Positions 16,862 to 25,910 of a stretch of DNA of 34,597 nt are shown here, in pieces (positions within the stretch are counted from its first letter, which is position 1; every line of letters starts with the position of its first letter). The DNA lies in NCBI GenBank assembly GCA_016844935.1, contig JAERTK010000308.1:1-34597 (forward strand), given 5' to 3'. Source of the DNA: Desulfobacteraceae bacterium (lineage in GTDB: Bacteria > Desulfobacterota > DSM-4660 > Desulfatiglandales > Desulfatiglandaceae). Below the pieces are notes generated by a model. That model was not told the DNA's origin, ran no database searches, and saw only the letters and a program-made list of their open reading frames with translations. The position numbers were made by a program, and so were the translations under genes.

Positions 16862-17755
16862 TTACCGGGAATTGCCATCCGGCTTCAGCTGGGCCATGAC
16901 CACCCGTTCACGGTGGCTGTAATCCTCTACCGTTGCCTCGTTTTGGTAAACCCCGGTCTCGGCCAGGGTTAAGAGTGCACTTTTCACTTGGTATGGGGAC
17001 ATCTCCAACAAAAGCCAGCCGCCGGGACGCAAAAATTGCGGCGCCCGGGAAATGATTCTCTTCAGGAAATTCATGCCGTCCTTTCCGCCGTCCAGGGCGA
17101 TCTTCGGTTCATGAAGGGCAACCTCAGGGAAAAGCCCCTGGATTTCGTGGGTACATACATAGGGGGGATTGGACACAACCAGGTGGAACACCGGTTTTTC
17201 AGGCATTAAAGGTTCGAAAAGGTCTCCCCGAAGAAAGGTTATTTTGTCTAAAACATCATGATTCCGAGCGTTTTCACGGGCCACCCCCAAGGCCTCTCCA
17301 CTGATGTCTGTTGCCGTCATAAGGGCTCCCTGAACCTCTTTTGCCATTGAGACGGAGATGACACCGGTCCCGGTTCCCAGATCCAGAACACGCAGAGGGG
17401 ATTCGAGAAACGATCCTGCCAGCGTCAGGGCCTGATCCACAAGAATTTCCGTTTCAGGCCTGGGAATCAGAACATGGGGATTGACTCTGAAGGCAAGGGA
17501 CCAGAATTCCTGGATGCCGGTAATGTACTGCAGAGGTTCGCGTTTCAGACGCCGCCTGATGAGACTGCGATAGCCTGAGACCTCTTTTTCGGTAAGCGGC
17601 TGATCAAAATTGATGTACAACGATATCCGTTTAACATGAAGCTGACAGGCCAGAAGTACTTCAGCGTTCAGCCGAGCATTTTCGATCCCTTTTTCCAGCA
17701 GATAATCGGTCGCCGTTTCAAGCAGTGTTTTGATGCACCATGCCTTGGGGGTCAT
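16862..17755 (-). CDS. prmC: Release factor glutamine methyltransferase PrmC (HemK)
   Basis: 297 residues, usual length. PrmC methylates the Gln of the GGQ motif in release factors using S-adenosylmethionine. The N-terminal helical domain carries the conserved PLQYITGIQEFW segment (residues about 75-86), the Rossmann SAM loop LDLGTGTGVISVS is near residue 122, and the catalytic NPPY motif lies in VSNPPYVCTHE near residue 192. It follows its substrate gene prfA after 19 bases, the standard prfA-prmC arrangement. No clear Shine-Dalgarno sequence precedes the ATG at 17755, consistent with coupling to prfA. A T-run follows the stop but no stem precedes it. Confidence 0.96.
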   Translation of the reverse strand: MTPKAWCIKTLLETATDYLLEKGIENARLNAEVLLACQLHVKRISLYINFDQPLTEKEVSGYRSLIRRRLKREPLQYITGIQEFWSLAFRVNPHVLIPRPETEILVDQALTLAGSFLESPLRVLDLGTGTGVISVSMAKEVQGALMTATDISGEALGVARENARNHDVLDKITFLRGDLFEPLMPEKPVFHLVVSNPPYVCTHEIQGLFPEVALHEPKIALDGGKDGMNFLKRIISRAPQFLRPGGWLLLEMSPYQVKSALLTLAETGVYQNEATVEDYSHRERVVMAQLKPDGNSR

Positions 17756-17774
17756 GATTGAGTTTGCCGAGGGA

Positions 17775-18851
17775 TCAATTGCCGCCGGAATTTTTGAGGG
17801 CTTCGGTCTGAAAATGGGTAATCAGCGGCTCAATGACGAGGTTCAGATTTCCTTGAAGGAAATCCTCAAGCTTGTAAAGTGTCAGACCGATGCGGTGGTC
17901 GGTGACCCGTCCCTGGGGAAAATTATAGGTTCTGATCCGCTCACTCCGGTCACCGGTGCCAACAAGGGTTTTACGTTCTTCGGAAATTCGTGAGTGCTGC
18001 TGGGCTGTCTCAAAATCCAGCATGCGCGATCTTAGAACTTTCATGGCTTTTGCCTTGTTTTTGTGCTGTGACTTTTCATCCTGGCACGTGACCACCAGAC
18101 CGGAGGGGAGATGGGTAATCCGAACTGCTGAATCGGTTGTGTTCACATGCTGGCCCCCATGTCCCGAGGATCGGTATACATCAACTCGAAGGTCTTCGGG
18201 CCTGATTTCAACGTCCACCTCCTCTGCCTCGGGGAGTATCGCCACGGTGACTGCTGAGGTGTGGATCCGCCCCTGGGTCTCGGTTTCCGGTACGCGCTGA
18301 ACCCGGTGAACCCCGCTTTCGTATTTCAGACGGCTGAACACCATGTGGCCTTCCACCAGCAAAATGACTTCTTTAAGCCCACCGATGCCGGTCATGTTCT
18401 GGGACAGAACCTCCGTCTTCCAACGTCTCAGTTCCGCATAGCGGCTGTACATCCTGAATAGATCCGCTGCAAAAAGAGCCGCCTCGTCCCCTCCGGTTCC
18501 AGCTCTGATTTCAAGCAGGGTGTTTTTTTCGTCGTTCGGATCCTTGGGAAGGAGCAGGAGTTTGAGCTGGTTTTCCGCCTCTGCCAAGTGTGAGCTCAGT
18601 ACTTCCATCTCTTCCCTGGCAAGTTTCTTCATTTCAGGATCCGGGTCTTCCAAAAGGGATCGGCTTTCGGAAATCTCATCCTGAAGTGCCTGATGTTTAT
18701 GTAGAACCGTGATGATCGGGGTGAGGACGCTGTGTTCCTTTGCATACCTCCGGTAACGCTTCTGGTCCTGGATGATCTCCGGTTGCCCCAGAAAGGTTTC
18801 CAGCTCATGGTATCGATCTTCAGTTTCCCTTATCTTTTCAAACATTGCCAT
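17775..18851 (-). CDS. prfA: Peptide chain release factor 1
   Basis: 358 residues from ATG 18851. RF1 reads UAA and UAG and triggers peptide release on the ribosome. The catalytic loop [18 protein letters not shown] lies near residue 232; the recognition tripeptide of the PxT type is PET in [14 protein letters not shown] (PAT is more usual), which still marks RF1 rather than RF2. The open frame extends upstream to 18887, but those codons do not resemble the family N-terminus. A second ATG at 18845 (MFEKIRETE) is an equally plausible start. It lies about 40 bases after rpmE and directly before prmC, the usual order. Confidence 0.95.
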   Translation of the reverse strand: MAMFEKIRETEDRYHELETFLGQPEIIQDQKRYRRYAKEHSVLTPIITVLHKHQALQDEISESRSLLEDPDPEMKKLAREEMEVLSSHLAEAENQLKLLLLPKDPNDEKNTLLEIRAGTGGDEAALFAADLFRMYSRYAELRRWKTEVLSQNMTGIGGLKEVILLVEGHMVFSRLKYESGVHRVQRVPETETQGRIHTSAVTVAILPEAEEVDVEIRPEDLRVDVYRSSGHGGQHVNTTDSAVRITHLPSGLVVTCQDEKSQHKNKAKAMKVLRSRMLDFETAQQHSRISEERKTLVGTGDRSERIRTYNFPQGRVTDHRIGLTLYKLEDFLQGNLNLVIEPLITHFQTEALKNSGGN

Positions 18852-18887
18852 GAGCCTGGTATCCCCACGTCGCTTTACACCCCACAC

Positions 18888-19097
18888 TTAATCCTTATTG
18901 TACTTGGCGTATTTCTGTTTGAATCGTTCAATTCGACCGGCAGAGTCAACCAGTTTCTGTTTTCCGGTAAAAAACGGATGACATTGGGAGCATATTTCAA
19001 TGTTGATATCTTCAACCGTGCTCCCGGTTTCAAATTCGCTGCCGCAGGCGCAGCGCACTGTCGTTTTATGATATTTCGGATGAATGCCGCTTTTCAT
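18888..19097 (-). CDS. rpmE: 50S ribosomal protein bL31, zinc-binding form
   Basis: 69 residues. The N-terminus [10 protein letters not shown] and the paired cysteines CAC (residues 16-18) and CSQC (about 37-40) identify the C+ zinc-ribbon form of bL31. It is a small protein of the large subunit bridging to the small subunit. The zinc form is normally the one used when zinc is sufficient; no zinc-free paralogue is visible here. It sits 40 bases after rho and about 40 before prfA. Confidence 0.96.
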   Translation of the reverse strand: MKSGIHPKYHKTTVRCACGSEFETGSTVEDINIEICSQCHPFFTGKQKLVDSAGRIERFKQKYAKYNKD

Positions 19098-19137
19098 TTT
19101 AGTCTCCTCAATTTGTTAATAATCCCATAACCGTGAC

Positions 19138-20385
19138 CTACTGGCTCATGGAATCAAGAAAATGTTTATTATCCTTCGTTCCTTTAATTTTTTCAAGCAG
19201 GAATTCCATACTGTCCACAGGGGTCAAGGGCGCCAGCAGTTTTCGAAGGATCCATATGCGATTCAGATCGGCTTGTTCCAGCAGGAGTTCTTCTTTTCGG
19301 GTGCCGGAACGGTTAATGTCGATGGACGGGAACACACGTCGGTCGCTCAGTTTTCGATCCAGGTGGATTTCCATATTGCCGGTGCCCTTGAATTCCTCAA
19401 ATATCACCTCATCCATTCGGCTTCCGGTGTCAATCAAAGCTGTGGCAATAATGGTCAGGCTGCCCCCCTCTTCTATGTTTCTGGCCGCGCCAAAAAACCT
19501 TTTGGGTTTGTGGAGGGCATTGGAGTCCAGGCCGCCTGACAAAATTTTGCCACTGGGCGGAACAACGGAGTTGTAAGCTCTTGCCAATCGGGTGATGCTG
19601 TCCAGCAAAATCAGCACATCCCGCTTATGTTCAACCAGTCTCTTTGCCTTTTCAATGACCATTTCAGCCACCTGTACGTGTCGTTGAGGGGGTTCGTCAA
19701 AGGTTGAACTGATCACCTCGGCTTCAACGGACCGGGCCATATCGGTCACTTCTTCAGGTCTTTCATCGATGAGCAACACGATTTTATGGATGGATCTATC
19801 ATTGTTGGTGACACTGTTGGCGATATTCTGCAGCAACATGGTTTTTCCGGTTCGGGGTGGTGCTACAATCAGGCCTCGCTGACCTTTTCCAATGGGCGTC
19901 ATGAGGTCCATGACCCGGGTGGAGTAATTTTTTGCCTCAACCTCCATCTTGATTCTTTCATCCGGGTAAAGGGGTGTTAAATTGTCGAACAGGATTTTCT
20001 CTCTGGCGATTTCCGGGTCTTCGTGGTTGACTTTTTCCACCTTTAAAAGAGCAAAATATCGTTCAGATTCCTTTGGCGGGCGGATCTGCCCTGATATGGT
20101 GTCCCCTTTTCTCAGGTTGAACCGGCGAATCTGGGAGGGCGAAATATAAATATCATCGGGTCCGGGGAGGTAATTGGCATCCGGGGCTCTCAAAAAACCA
20201 AATCCGTCCGGAAGGATCTCCAACACCCCTTCGCCGTATATGAGGCCGTTTCGCGCTGAATGGGCCTGGAGTAACGAGAAGGTGAGTTCCTGCTTGCGCA
20301 TGCCGGATGCTCCCTCAATGTTAAACTCCTTTCCCATTTCAGTTAATTCGCTGATTTTCATTTTTTTTAATTCTACAAGATTCAT
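19138..20385 (-). CDS. rho: Transcription termination factor Rho
   Basis: 415 residues, standard length. The N-terminal helical bundle is followed by the RNA-binding cold-shock-like domain with GFGFLRAP (about residues 61-68), then the RecA-type ATPase with Walker A APPRTGKT near residue 178 and [13 protein letters not shown]. The Q-loop/R-loop region ([36 protein letters not shown]) is intact, so this is a full Rho without the large insertions seen in some phyla. GGAG seven bases before the ATG fixes the start. It leads rho-rpmE-prfA-prmC behind a consensus promoter and a long leader, which leaves room for the self-attenuation known for rho in other bacteria. Confidence 0.97.
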   Translation of the reverse strand: MNLVELKKMKISELTEMGKEFNIEGASGMRKQELTFSLLQAHSARNGLIYGEGVLEILPDGFGFLRAPDANYLPGPDDIYISPSQIRRFNLRKGDTISGQIRPPKESERYFALLKVEKVNHEDPEIAREKILFDNLTPLYPDERIKMEVEAKNYSTRVMDLMTPIGKGQRGLIVAPPRTGKTMLLQNIANSVTNNDRSIHKIVLLIDERPEEVTDMARSVEAEVISSTFDEPPQRHVQVAEMVIEKAKRLVEHKRDVLILLDSITRLARAYNSVVPPSGKILSGGLDSNALHKPKRFFGAARNIEEGGSLTIIATALIDTGSRMDEVIFEEFKGTGNMEIHLDRKLSDRRVFPSIDINRSGTRKEELLLEQADLNRIWILRKLLAPLTPVDSMEFLLEKIKGTKDNKHFLDSMSQ

Positions 20386-20722
20386 GATTGATCTCCATTA
20401 GAAAGGTTTATGGTTACTTAGGTTCAGATAATTTCAGAATGGCTATAAATTTGAAGAAAATAGAAAGGAATGTCCCCTTTTTTCTCTGATGTCACCATTT
20501 GGATAAGTTTGTGTGGTTCGGTTTCCACCCGTACAATCCGGCCAACATGGCGGATAAGTTGCAAAAACAACTGCCAAAATTATGGCGCGACAACTTCCCT
20601 GCGCCGCAACACGAACCTTAAGTACCCTGTTATGTGAGTTATAGAAGGCTTCTCAGCAGAATTGTAATGGAATTCACTCGAACGACCTGTACCGAATCTC
20701 CCAAAGAAAGGAATTCATTTAT
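20386..20722 (-). promoter_or_regulatory. Long untranslated leader of rho
   Basis: The roughly 337 bases between the promoter and the rho ATG hold no convincing gene. On the minus strand there are two adjacent small stems, ATCCGCCA/TGGCCGGAT at 20536-20555 and AGTTG/CAACT at 20557-20572, neither followed by a T-run, so neither is an intrinsic terminator. A 14-codon ATG frame starts at 20718, only a few bases after the predicted start of transcription, without a ribosome site. A GGGGACATTCC-type segment lies at 20469-20479. Autoregulation by Rho-dependent attenuation is an inference from other bacteria. Confidence 0.45.
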
Positions 20723-20729
20723 GTGTAGG

Positions 20730-20758
20730 CCTATAGCGCTTTTTTCATGTTATGTCAA
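20730..20758 (-). promoter_or_regulatory. Sigma70-like promoter for rho-rpmE-prfA-prmC
   Basis: On the minus strand TTGACA (20758-20753), a 17-bp spacer and TATAGG (20735-20730). The -35 box is perfect and overlaps the TGA stop of the upstream pseudouridine synthase gene, so the rho unit starts its own transcript right at the end of the previous gene. The predicted start is near 20723. Activity is inferred. Confidence 0.7.
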
Positions 20759-21759
20759 GTATTTGTTTGTAAGGGGTTAATATTAATATCCAGGGTCGCG
20801 AGAACCTGCTGCATATCTTCGGGAAAAGGCGATTCGAATTCCATGTAGGTCTTTTCCTGCGGGTGAACAAAACCGATACGCGCAGCGTGAAGCATTTGCC
20901 GTTTCACGGTTGCTACCAGCCTGGGGTTTTGTTTTAGAAAACGTCTCTTCAAGGCATCGGGCCCATGACCGTAAACCGTATCCCCCACCAGGGGATGTCC
21001 CAGATGAGAGAAATGAACGCGAATCTGGTGCGTTCTACCGGTCTTGATGGTAATGGACAAAAGGGAAAACCCTTCTTTACAGTCAGCAATTTTTTCCCAC
21101 AGGGTCAGGGCGTTTCGACCGCCGCCCGTGGTGACCGCCATCTCTTTTCGCCGGACGGGATGCCGAAAAATGGGCAGGTCAATCCGGCCGCTTTCATGGG
21201 AAGGGATGCCGTGGATCAGGGCAATATATTTTTTCTTGATGGTCCCATTTTTGAACTGACGCGAAAGAGCCTGATGGGCCATATCGTTTTTTGCCACGAG
21301 CATGACGCCGGAGGTATCTTTGTCGAGCCGGTGAACGATGCCAGGCCTGAGAATACCGCCAATGCCTGAAAGGTCTCTGCAATGGTTTAAAAGGCCGTGA
21401 ACCAGGGTCCCGGATGAATGTCCTGGCCCTGGATGGACGACAATTCCGGGTGGTTTGTAGAGGACAATGATCCAGGGATCCTCAAAAATAATGGAAAAAG
21501 GGACTTTTTCGGGAACAAGTTTCAGGGGCGATGGCTCGGGAACCATGAGGCAAACCTGATCCCCTGTTTTCAGTTGATGGCTCGGTTTTGTGGGATCACC
21601 ATTGACCTGAACCGAGCCTTTTCGAATCAAATCCTGTATCCTCGACCGGGACAAAATTGAATGGCTACGGGAAAGAAAAAGGTCGAGTCGGATACCCTGA
21701 GCATCGTCAGGAATCGTATGGTAAAAAACGCTGTCACGGGTACTGTTGTTCACGGTCAA
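20755..21759 (-). CDS. rluD: RluA/RluD-family 23S rRNA pseudouridine synthase
   Basis: 334 residues. An N-terminal S4 RNA-binding domain (RLDLFLSR...SRSRIQDLIRKGSVQVNG, residues about 24-53) is followed by the pseudouridine synthase domain with VLYKPPGIVVHPG, the catalytic HRLDKDTSG near residue 143 and KTGRTHQIRVHF near 240. The S4 domain and size fit RluD, which modifies helix 69 of 23S rRNA; other RluA-family targets are not excluded. The frame opens with TTG at 21759 (GTG at 21753 is an alternative) and neither has a clear ribosome site, so the exact start is uncertain. It lies 61 bases after carD; its stop codon overlaps the rho promoter. Confidence 0.9.
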   Translation of the reverse strand: MTVNNSTRDSVFYHTIPDDAQGIRLDLFLSRSHSILSRSRIQDLIRKGSVQVNGDPTKPSHQLKTGDQVCLMVPEPSPLKLVPEKVPFSIIFEDPWIIVLYKPPGIVVHPGPGHSSGTLVHGLLNHCRDLSGIGGILRPGIVHRLDKDTSGVMLVAKNDMAHQALSRQFKNGTIKKKYIALIHGIPSHESGRIDLPIFRHPVRRKEMAVTTGGGRNALTLWEKIADCKEGFSLLSITIKTGRTHQIRVHFSHLGHPLVGDTVYGHGPDALKRRFLKQNPRLVATVKRQMLHAARIGFVHPQEKTYMEFESPFPEDMQQVLATLDININPLQTNT

Positions 21760-21820
21760 ACCGATGCGAATAATAGGAGAAAAATGGCGGAAAAAAGGAT
21801 AATTCAGGTTTGATCAGCGT

Positions 21821-22312
21821 CTATTCGATGGTGTCAGGAAAAATGCGGTCCAAATCGCTTTCCACTTGCGTTTCGGTGATCTCTTTTGCAAGGGAAATTT
21901 CTTTAACCAGCAGCGTTCGGGCCGTGTCGAGCATTTTCCGCTCGCCGAAAGAGAGTTCCTTGTCGTATCTTAGAATCAACAAATCACGATAGACTTCGGC
22001 CACTTCAAAAACCGACCCCGTCTTAATTTTTTCCATATAGTCCCGGTAGCGGCGATTCCAGGTCTGGCTGTCGAGTATGACGTCTCTCTTTTTGAGGATG
22101 GAAAATAGTTTGGGAAGTTCCGTTTTGGCAATAATATCCCTCAGCCCCACATGATCCACATTGGTGGTGGGAATCATGATAATCATATTGTTGTCGAGTA
22201 TGCGCATGACATAGAAATCCTGCTTGCATCCTGAGATTTCCTGGGATTCTATTTTCTCAATGACGCCCACGCCATGGGCGGGGTAAACGGCCAAATCACC
22301 AACCTGGAACAT
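21821..22312 (-). CDS. carD: CarD family transcriptional regulator
   Basis: 163 residues with the CarD/TRCF RNA-polymerase-interacting domain at the N-terminus (FQVGDLAVYPAHGVGVIEKI) and a helical C-terminal DNA-contacting domain (WNRRYRDYMEKIKTG, ...LSFGERKMLDTARTLL). CarD binds the RNA polymerase beta subunit and stabilises open complexes, mainly at rRNA and growth-related promoters. The start ATG at 22312 has GGAGA about nine bases upstream. That ribosome site lies just after a GAGACCTTTGAAAA copy shared with the small element at 32916-33057, and behind a stem-loop plus T-run at 22344-22365. The neighbour upstream is hppA, with a 158-bp gap. Confidence 0.92.
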   Translation of the reverse strand: MFQVGDLAVYPAHGVGVIEKIESQEISGCKQDFYVMRILDNNMIIMIPTTNVDHVGLRDIIAKTELPKLFSILKKRDVILDSQTWNRRYRDYMEKIKTGSVFEVAEVYRDLLILRYDKELSFGERKMLDTARTLLVKEISLAKEITETQVESDLDRIFPDTIE

Positions 22313-22323
22313 CTAAATCTCCG

Positions 22324-22337
22324 TTTTCAAAGGTCTC
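22324..22337. repeat. Copy of the TTTTCAAAGGTCTC terminal-repeat sequence next to carD
   Basis: These 14 bases are identical to the right end of the element at 32916-33057 (positions 33044-33057) and lie 12 bases before the carD start. Nothing else of the 142-bp element was recognised here, so it may be a solo end, a remnant, or chance. The sequence identity is directly seen. Confidence 0.6.
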
Positions 22338-22343
22338 GGTTGC

Positions 22344-22365
22344 AAAAAATCAGGGACAGTCCCTG
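22344..22365 (-). terminator. Stem-loop with T-run between hppA and carD
   Basis: On the minus strand CAGGGA-CTG-TCCCTG (22365-22351) is followed by ATTTTTT (to 22344). The six-pair GC-rich stem plus six T makes a modest intrinsic terminator. It lies only about 32 bases before the carD ATG, so it could end hppA transcripts or act as an attenuator in the carD leader. No clear promoter was found between it and carD. Confidence 0.5.
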
Positions 22366-22374
22366 TACATGCTA

Positions 22375-22443
22375 AACCCATTGCCGCAACCGCTCGGTAA
22401 GAAATAACACGCTTCAGACCGAGGGGTTGTGGCCAATGGGGTT
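22375..22443. repeat. Long imperfect inverted repeat between hppA and carD
   Basis: The left arm at 22375-22398 and the right arm at 22418-22443 pair over about 24 positions with one G-G mismatch, one G-T pair and two single-base bulges, around a 19-nt loop. No T-run follows directly on either strand. It lies 28 bases after the hppA stop. It may be a palindromic repeat element, an mRNA 3' stabiliser or part of the terminator region. Confidence 0.75.
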
Positions 22444-22470
22444 GTCTACGGGTTAATGGTTTCGTTTTTC

Positions 22471-24525
22471 TTAACCGAAGATCAAAGAAGCCGCCGGAAG
22501 GGTGGGTGCAATCACCAATGACACCACCGACATCAATTTGATCAGGATATTCATGGCCGGTCCGGAGGTATCCTTAAATGGATCGCCTACGGTATCGCCG
22601 ACCACGGCGGCTTTATGGTTATCGGAACCTTTTCCGCCAAAGTGACCTTCTTCAATGTACTTTTTGGCGTTATCCCAGGCACCGCCGCCGTTGGACATAA
22701 AGAGCGCAAAAAAGGCACCCATGACGGTTGCGCCGATGAGCACACCGGCCAAAGTTTCCTTACCCAGGAGAAAGCCCACCAGAACAGGCGTCAACACGGC
22801 GATGAGGCCGGGTTTAACCATTTCTTTGAGAGCAGAATTGGTGGCAATGGACACGCAGGTGGAGGAGTCTCCCGTGACGCCTTCTTTTCCTTCCAGGAGC
22901 CCCGGAATTTCCCTGAACTGACGACGGATTTCCTCTACAATGGAATAAGCCGCTTTGCCCACGGAGGTCATGGTGAGGGCCGCGCAGGTCATGGGGACCA
23001 TGCCGCCGATAAACAGGCCGATGATGACCTTTGGATTATCCAGGAGCACATCCCCCAGATTGGCGGCCTGTGAATAGGCCACAAACAGGGCCAGGGCGGT
23101 GAGGGCCGCGGAACCGATGGCAAATCCCTTTCCGATGGCGGCGGTGGTGTTACCCAAGGCATCCAGACCGTCCGTAATCTTTCGGGTTTCGGGTCCCAAA
23201 CCAGCCATTTCCGAGATACCGCCCGCATTGTCCACAATGGGTCCGTAAGCATCCACGGTCATGGTGGCGCCGACGGTGGCGAGCATGCCCACAGCCGAAA
23301 GGCCGATGCCGTAAATGCCGCAGGATTCATAGCCCACGTATGTGGCGACGCAGATACCCATAATGGGGAGCCAGGTGGACTGCATGCCCACTGCCAGGCC
23401 GGCAATAATGACCGTGGCTGAACCGGTTTCGGACTGTGCGGCAATCCGTTTGACCGGGGGACCGGAGGTGTAGTATTCCGCCATAAGGCCGATGGCGATG
23501 CCGCAGAGCAGACCTGAGAAAATGGCCCAGAAAGCGCCGAAGGGCATGCCTAAGGATTTGGTGATAATGATGGTGAAAACGACGAATATAATGGCGGCCA
23601 CAAAGGTGGTGTACCGTAGTGCGCCTGCCGGTTCGCCTTTCTGAAAGATTTTGATGGAGAATACGCCGAAAAATGAGGCGATCAATCCGGCCGTGACGAT
23701 CAGGATCGGCATGGCCATGTATTTCAGTTTAATGGCGGTTTCATCCAACCCCTGAAGGATCGGGAATTCTTTCAGGAATTCCGGGGTAATGGCCATGGTG
23801 GCACCGATGGCGACGGTGGCGATGACGGATCCCACGAAGGATTCAAAAATATCCGCGCCCATTCCGGCGATATCACCTACGTTGTCACCCACGTTGTCGG
23901 CGATGACGCCCGGATTCCTGGGATCATCTTCGGGGATGCCCGCTTCCACTTTACCCACCAGATCGGCGCCCACATCCGCCGCCTTGGTGTACACGCCGCC
24001 GCCCACGCGGGCGAAAAGCGCGATGGAGCTGGCGCCCATGGCAAAACCGTTGATATATTCGGCGGTAGCAGGATCTCCACCATAAACCCAAAACCAGATG
24101 CCCAACCCCAAAAGTCCCAGGCCGGCCACGGCAAGACCCATGACGGAACCTGAAAAAAAGGAAACATTCAGGGCTTCGGGTTGTCCATGTTTATTGGCGG
24201 CTTCCGCTGTTCGCGAGTTTCCCCGGGTGGCGGCCGTCATGCCCGAAAACCCGGCCGCCATGGAGCACAAGGCGCCAGTAATGAAACATATGGCGGTTTT
24301 CCAGGCGATGCCCCAACCCAGAAGAATAAAGACGATACCGATAAAAACGATTAAGACGGTATATTCCCTCTTTAAAAATGTCATGGCGCCGGTATGGATT
24401 TGATCTTCCAAATCTGCCATGAGGGGATTGCCGTTCGGCTGTTTTTTGACATAGTTATAAATCAGCCAGGCAATAATCAAACTCAGAATCCCTACAAAGG
24501 GAGCTAATGTTGTCAATCCCTGCAT
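22471..24525 (-). CDS. hppA: Membrane-bound ion-pumping pyrophosphatase, K+-dependent type
   Basis: 684 residues, about 16 membrane helices. It couples PPi hydrolysis to H+ or Na+ export across the inner membrane. The substrate loop [17 protein letters not shown] (residues about 179-194) and [19 protein letters not shown] (about 200-218) are intact. [10 protein letters not shown] near residue 462 has Ala where K+-independent enzymes have Lys, so the enzyme should need K+. The gate helix reads [11 protein letters not shown] with Glu228, the position used in Na+-pumping relatives, not four residues later as in plant H+ pumps. The ATG at 24525 is chosen over GTG 24528 because AGGAGG lies eight bases upstream. 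It follows pth by 13 bases. Confidence 0.95.
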   Translation of the reverse strand: MQGLTTLAPFVGILSLIIAWLIYNYVKKQPNGNPLMADLEDQIHTGAMTFLKREYTVLIVFIGIVFILLGWGIAWKTAICFITGALCSMAAGFSGMTAATRGNSRTAEAANKHGQPEALNVSFFSGSVMGLAVAGLGLLGLGIWFWVYGGDPATAEYINGFAMGASSIALFARVGGGVYTKAADVGADLVGKVEAGIPEDDPRNPGVIADNVGDNVGDIAGMGADIFESFVGSVIATVAIGATMAITPEFLKEFPILQGLDETAIKLKYMAMPILIVTAGLIASFFGVFSIKIFQKGEPAGALRYTTFVAAIIFVVFTIIITKSLGMPFGAFWAIFSGLLCGIAIGLMAEYYTSGPPVKRIAAQSETGSATVIIAGLAVGMQSTWLPIMGICVATYVGYESCGIYGIGLSAVGMLATVGATMTVDAYGPIVDNAGGISEMAGLGPETRKITDGLDALGNTTAAIGKGFAIGSAALTALALFVAYSQAANLGDVLLDNPKVIIGLFIGGMVPMTCAALTMTSVGKAAYSIVEEIRRQFREIPGLLEGKEGVTGDSSTCVSIATNSALKEMVKPGLIAVLTPVLVGFLLGKETLAGVLIGATVMGAFFALFMSNGGGAWDNAKKYIEEGHFGGKGSDNHKAAVVGDTVGDPFKDTSGPAMNILIKLMSVVSLVIAPTLPAASLIFG

Positions 24526-24538
24526 CACTTCTTCCTCC

Positions 24539-25114
24539 TTAAATTGTTAATCTCCGGCAATTGATATGGTTCATTGCCGCTTGGACCCCTTCCAAAACAA
24601 ACAGTTCGGATGCTTTCATGGCCATCCGAATCACTTTTTCCGCGAGCTTTTTTTCGTCATCATAAAAACAACTCAAGACATAGTCCGCCACAGCCTCCCC
24701 ATGGCGCGGTCTGCCGATGCCGATCTTGACCCGCGAAAACTCTGAACTTCCCAAAAGGTGAATGATGGATGAAACACCTTTATGGCCGCCCGCACCGCCA
24801 CTTCTGACAACCTTGATTTTCCCAAGCGGCAGGTCCAGATCGTCGTGCATAACCAGCAGCCTGTCAACTTCCAGGTTGTAATGGTGGATACAGTCCCCGA
24901 CTGATTCTCCGCTTTTGTTCATGAAAGTCAGGGGGCAAAGAAGAACGATTTTGTTGCCCCGATAATCAACCAGGGCGTGCTTTGAGCGAAAATGAAGGCT
25001 CCCGAGGGTTACCCCAAGTGAATTTCCCCACTGCTCAACAGCTTCCAGACCTATGTTATGCCTGGTGTGTTCATACTGTGGCCCGGGATTCCCAAGGCCC
25101 GCAATCAGATACAA
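24539..25114 (-). CDS. pth: Peptidyl-tRNA hydrolase
   Basis: 191 residues. Pth frees tRNA from peptidyl-tRNAs dropped by the ribosome. The N-terminal [17 protein letters not shown] (residues 6-22) contains the catalytic His19, and the second signature [25 protein letters not shown] with the catalytic Asp is near residue 92. The frame begins with TTG at 25114, which encodes the first residue exactly where the family begins (M-x-LIxGLGNPG), with AAGGG just upstream, so a TTG start is likely. It lies 30 bases after rplY and before hppA; rplY-pth is a widespread pair. Confidence 0.95.
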   Translation of the reverse strand: MYLIAGLGNPGPQYEHTRHNIGLEAVEQWGNSLGVTLGSLHFRSKHALVDYRGNKIVLLCPLTFMNKSGESVGDCIHHYNLEVDRLLVMHDDLDLPLGKIKVVRSGGAGGHKGVSSIIHLLGSSEFSRVKIGIGRPRHGEAVADYVLSCFYDDEKKLAEKVIRMAMKASELFVLEGVQAAMNHINCRRLTI

Positions 25115-25144
25115 ATTTCCCTTTTAAGGTTCACCCCCTTTCAC

Positions 25145-25828
25145 TTATTCTTTAGATTCTTCGGCGGCTTCCTTGTCGGAACCGTCCGTTTCTTCTGTTG
25201 CTTCTCCTTCTTCACCTTCAAGTTCTTCTAGCTCTACCTCTTCCTCTTCCTCCTCAATGGCGCCCTTGACGTTGACGACCACCACGGTCAGGTGTCCCTC
25301 TTCCTCGGTCCGAATGCCCTCAGGAAGTGCGATATCACTGATGCGCAGCTTATCGCCAATATCCAGATCAGCGATATCCAATTCCAGGGATTCAATGAGC
25401 TTGTTCGGAAAACAAGAGATGACGAGCTCCCGTCTGATCTGCTGCATGACACCGCCCCCTTCGGTGACCCCTATGGGAATGTTTTTAAGCAGAATGGGGA
25501 TGGGCAGCGTCAGCTCCCGATCATCGGAAATTTCGTAAAAGTCGGCATGTATGAAGCCGCTTATGATGGGATCGACCACCAGTTCTTTCACCATGACCTT
25601 CTTGGTCATCTCGCCCTGGTCGGTTTCGATGTTGAGGTCCAGGATGGAATTTTCACCTTTACCGGCTTTTTTAAGCTGTAAGAGATGGGCATCTTCAATG
25701 GTCAGCATAACGGAATCGGTGCCCGGGCCGTAAAAAATGGCGGGAACCTGTTTGTTCTGCCTCAATCTTCTGGCTGCACCTTTTCCTGTTTCGGTCCTGA
25801 TGCGGGCAGAAAGCGCTAGTTCATTCAT
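25145..25828 (-). CDS. rplY: 50S ribosomal protein bL25/TL5/CTC
   Basis: 227 residues from ATG 25828 (MNELALSARIRTETGKGAARRLR, the normal family start); an upstream ATG at 25852 has no ribosome site before it. The N-terminal domain binds 5S rRNA, followed by the TL5-type beta domain. The C-terminal ~40 residues are extremely acidic (runs of Glu, then Asp/Ser/Lys), as in other long CTC proteins. GGAGG lies about 14 bases before the chosen start, a long spacing. Neighbours are prs upstream and pth downstream. Confidence 0.95.
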   Translation of the reverse strand: MNELALSARIRTETGKGAARRLRQNKQVPAIFYGPGTDSVMLTIEDAHLLQLKKAGKGENSILDLNIETDQGEMTKKVMVKELVVDPIISGFIHADFYEISDDRELTLPIPILLKNIPIGVTEGGGVMQQIRRELVISCFPNKLIESLELDIADLDIGDKLRISDIALPEGIRTEEEGHLTVVVVNVKGAIEEEEEEVELEELEGEEGEATEETDGSDKEAAEESKE

Positions 25829-25910
25829 TAGGGTCTTAATTACCTCCGGCATTAATAAAATTTTTCACAAAGTACAGCGGCCTAAAATTTCAGGCATGTT
25901 TTAGCAATGG

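Noticed and set aside
20468..20483. GGGGACATTCC-type segment in the rho leader and CAGGGACTGTCCCTG near carD as REP/RAYT-type repeats
   Set aside because: Only short single matches, and no RAYT transposase gene in the window; cannot be supported from this sequence alone.
20536..20572. Two stems in the rho leader as intrinsic terminators or a known riboswitch
   Set aside because: No T-run follows and I recognise no riboswitch core; kept only as leader structure.
25866..25890. GCCTGAAA...TTTTAGGC stem between prs and rplY as a terminator
   Set aside because: Stem of about six pairs with a G-T pair and no adjacent T-run; the two genes are probably co-transcribed.
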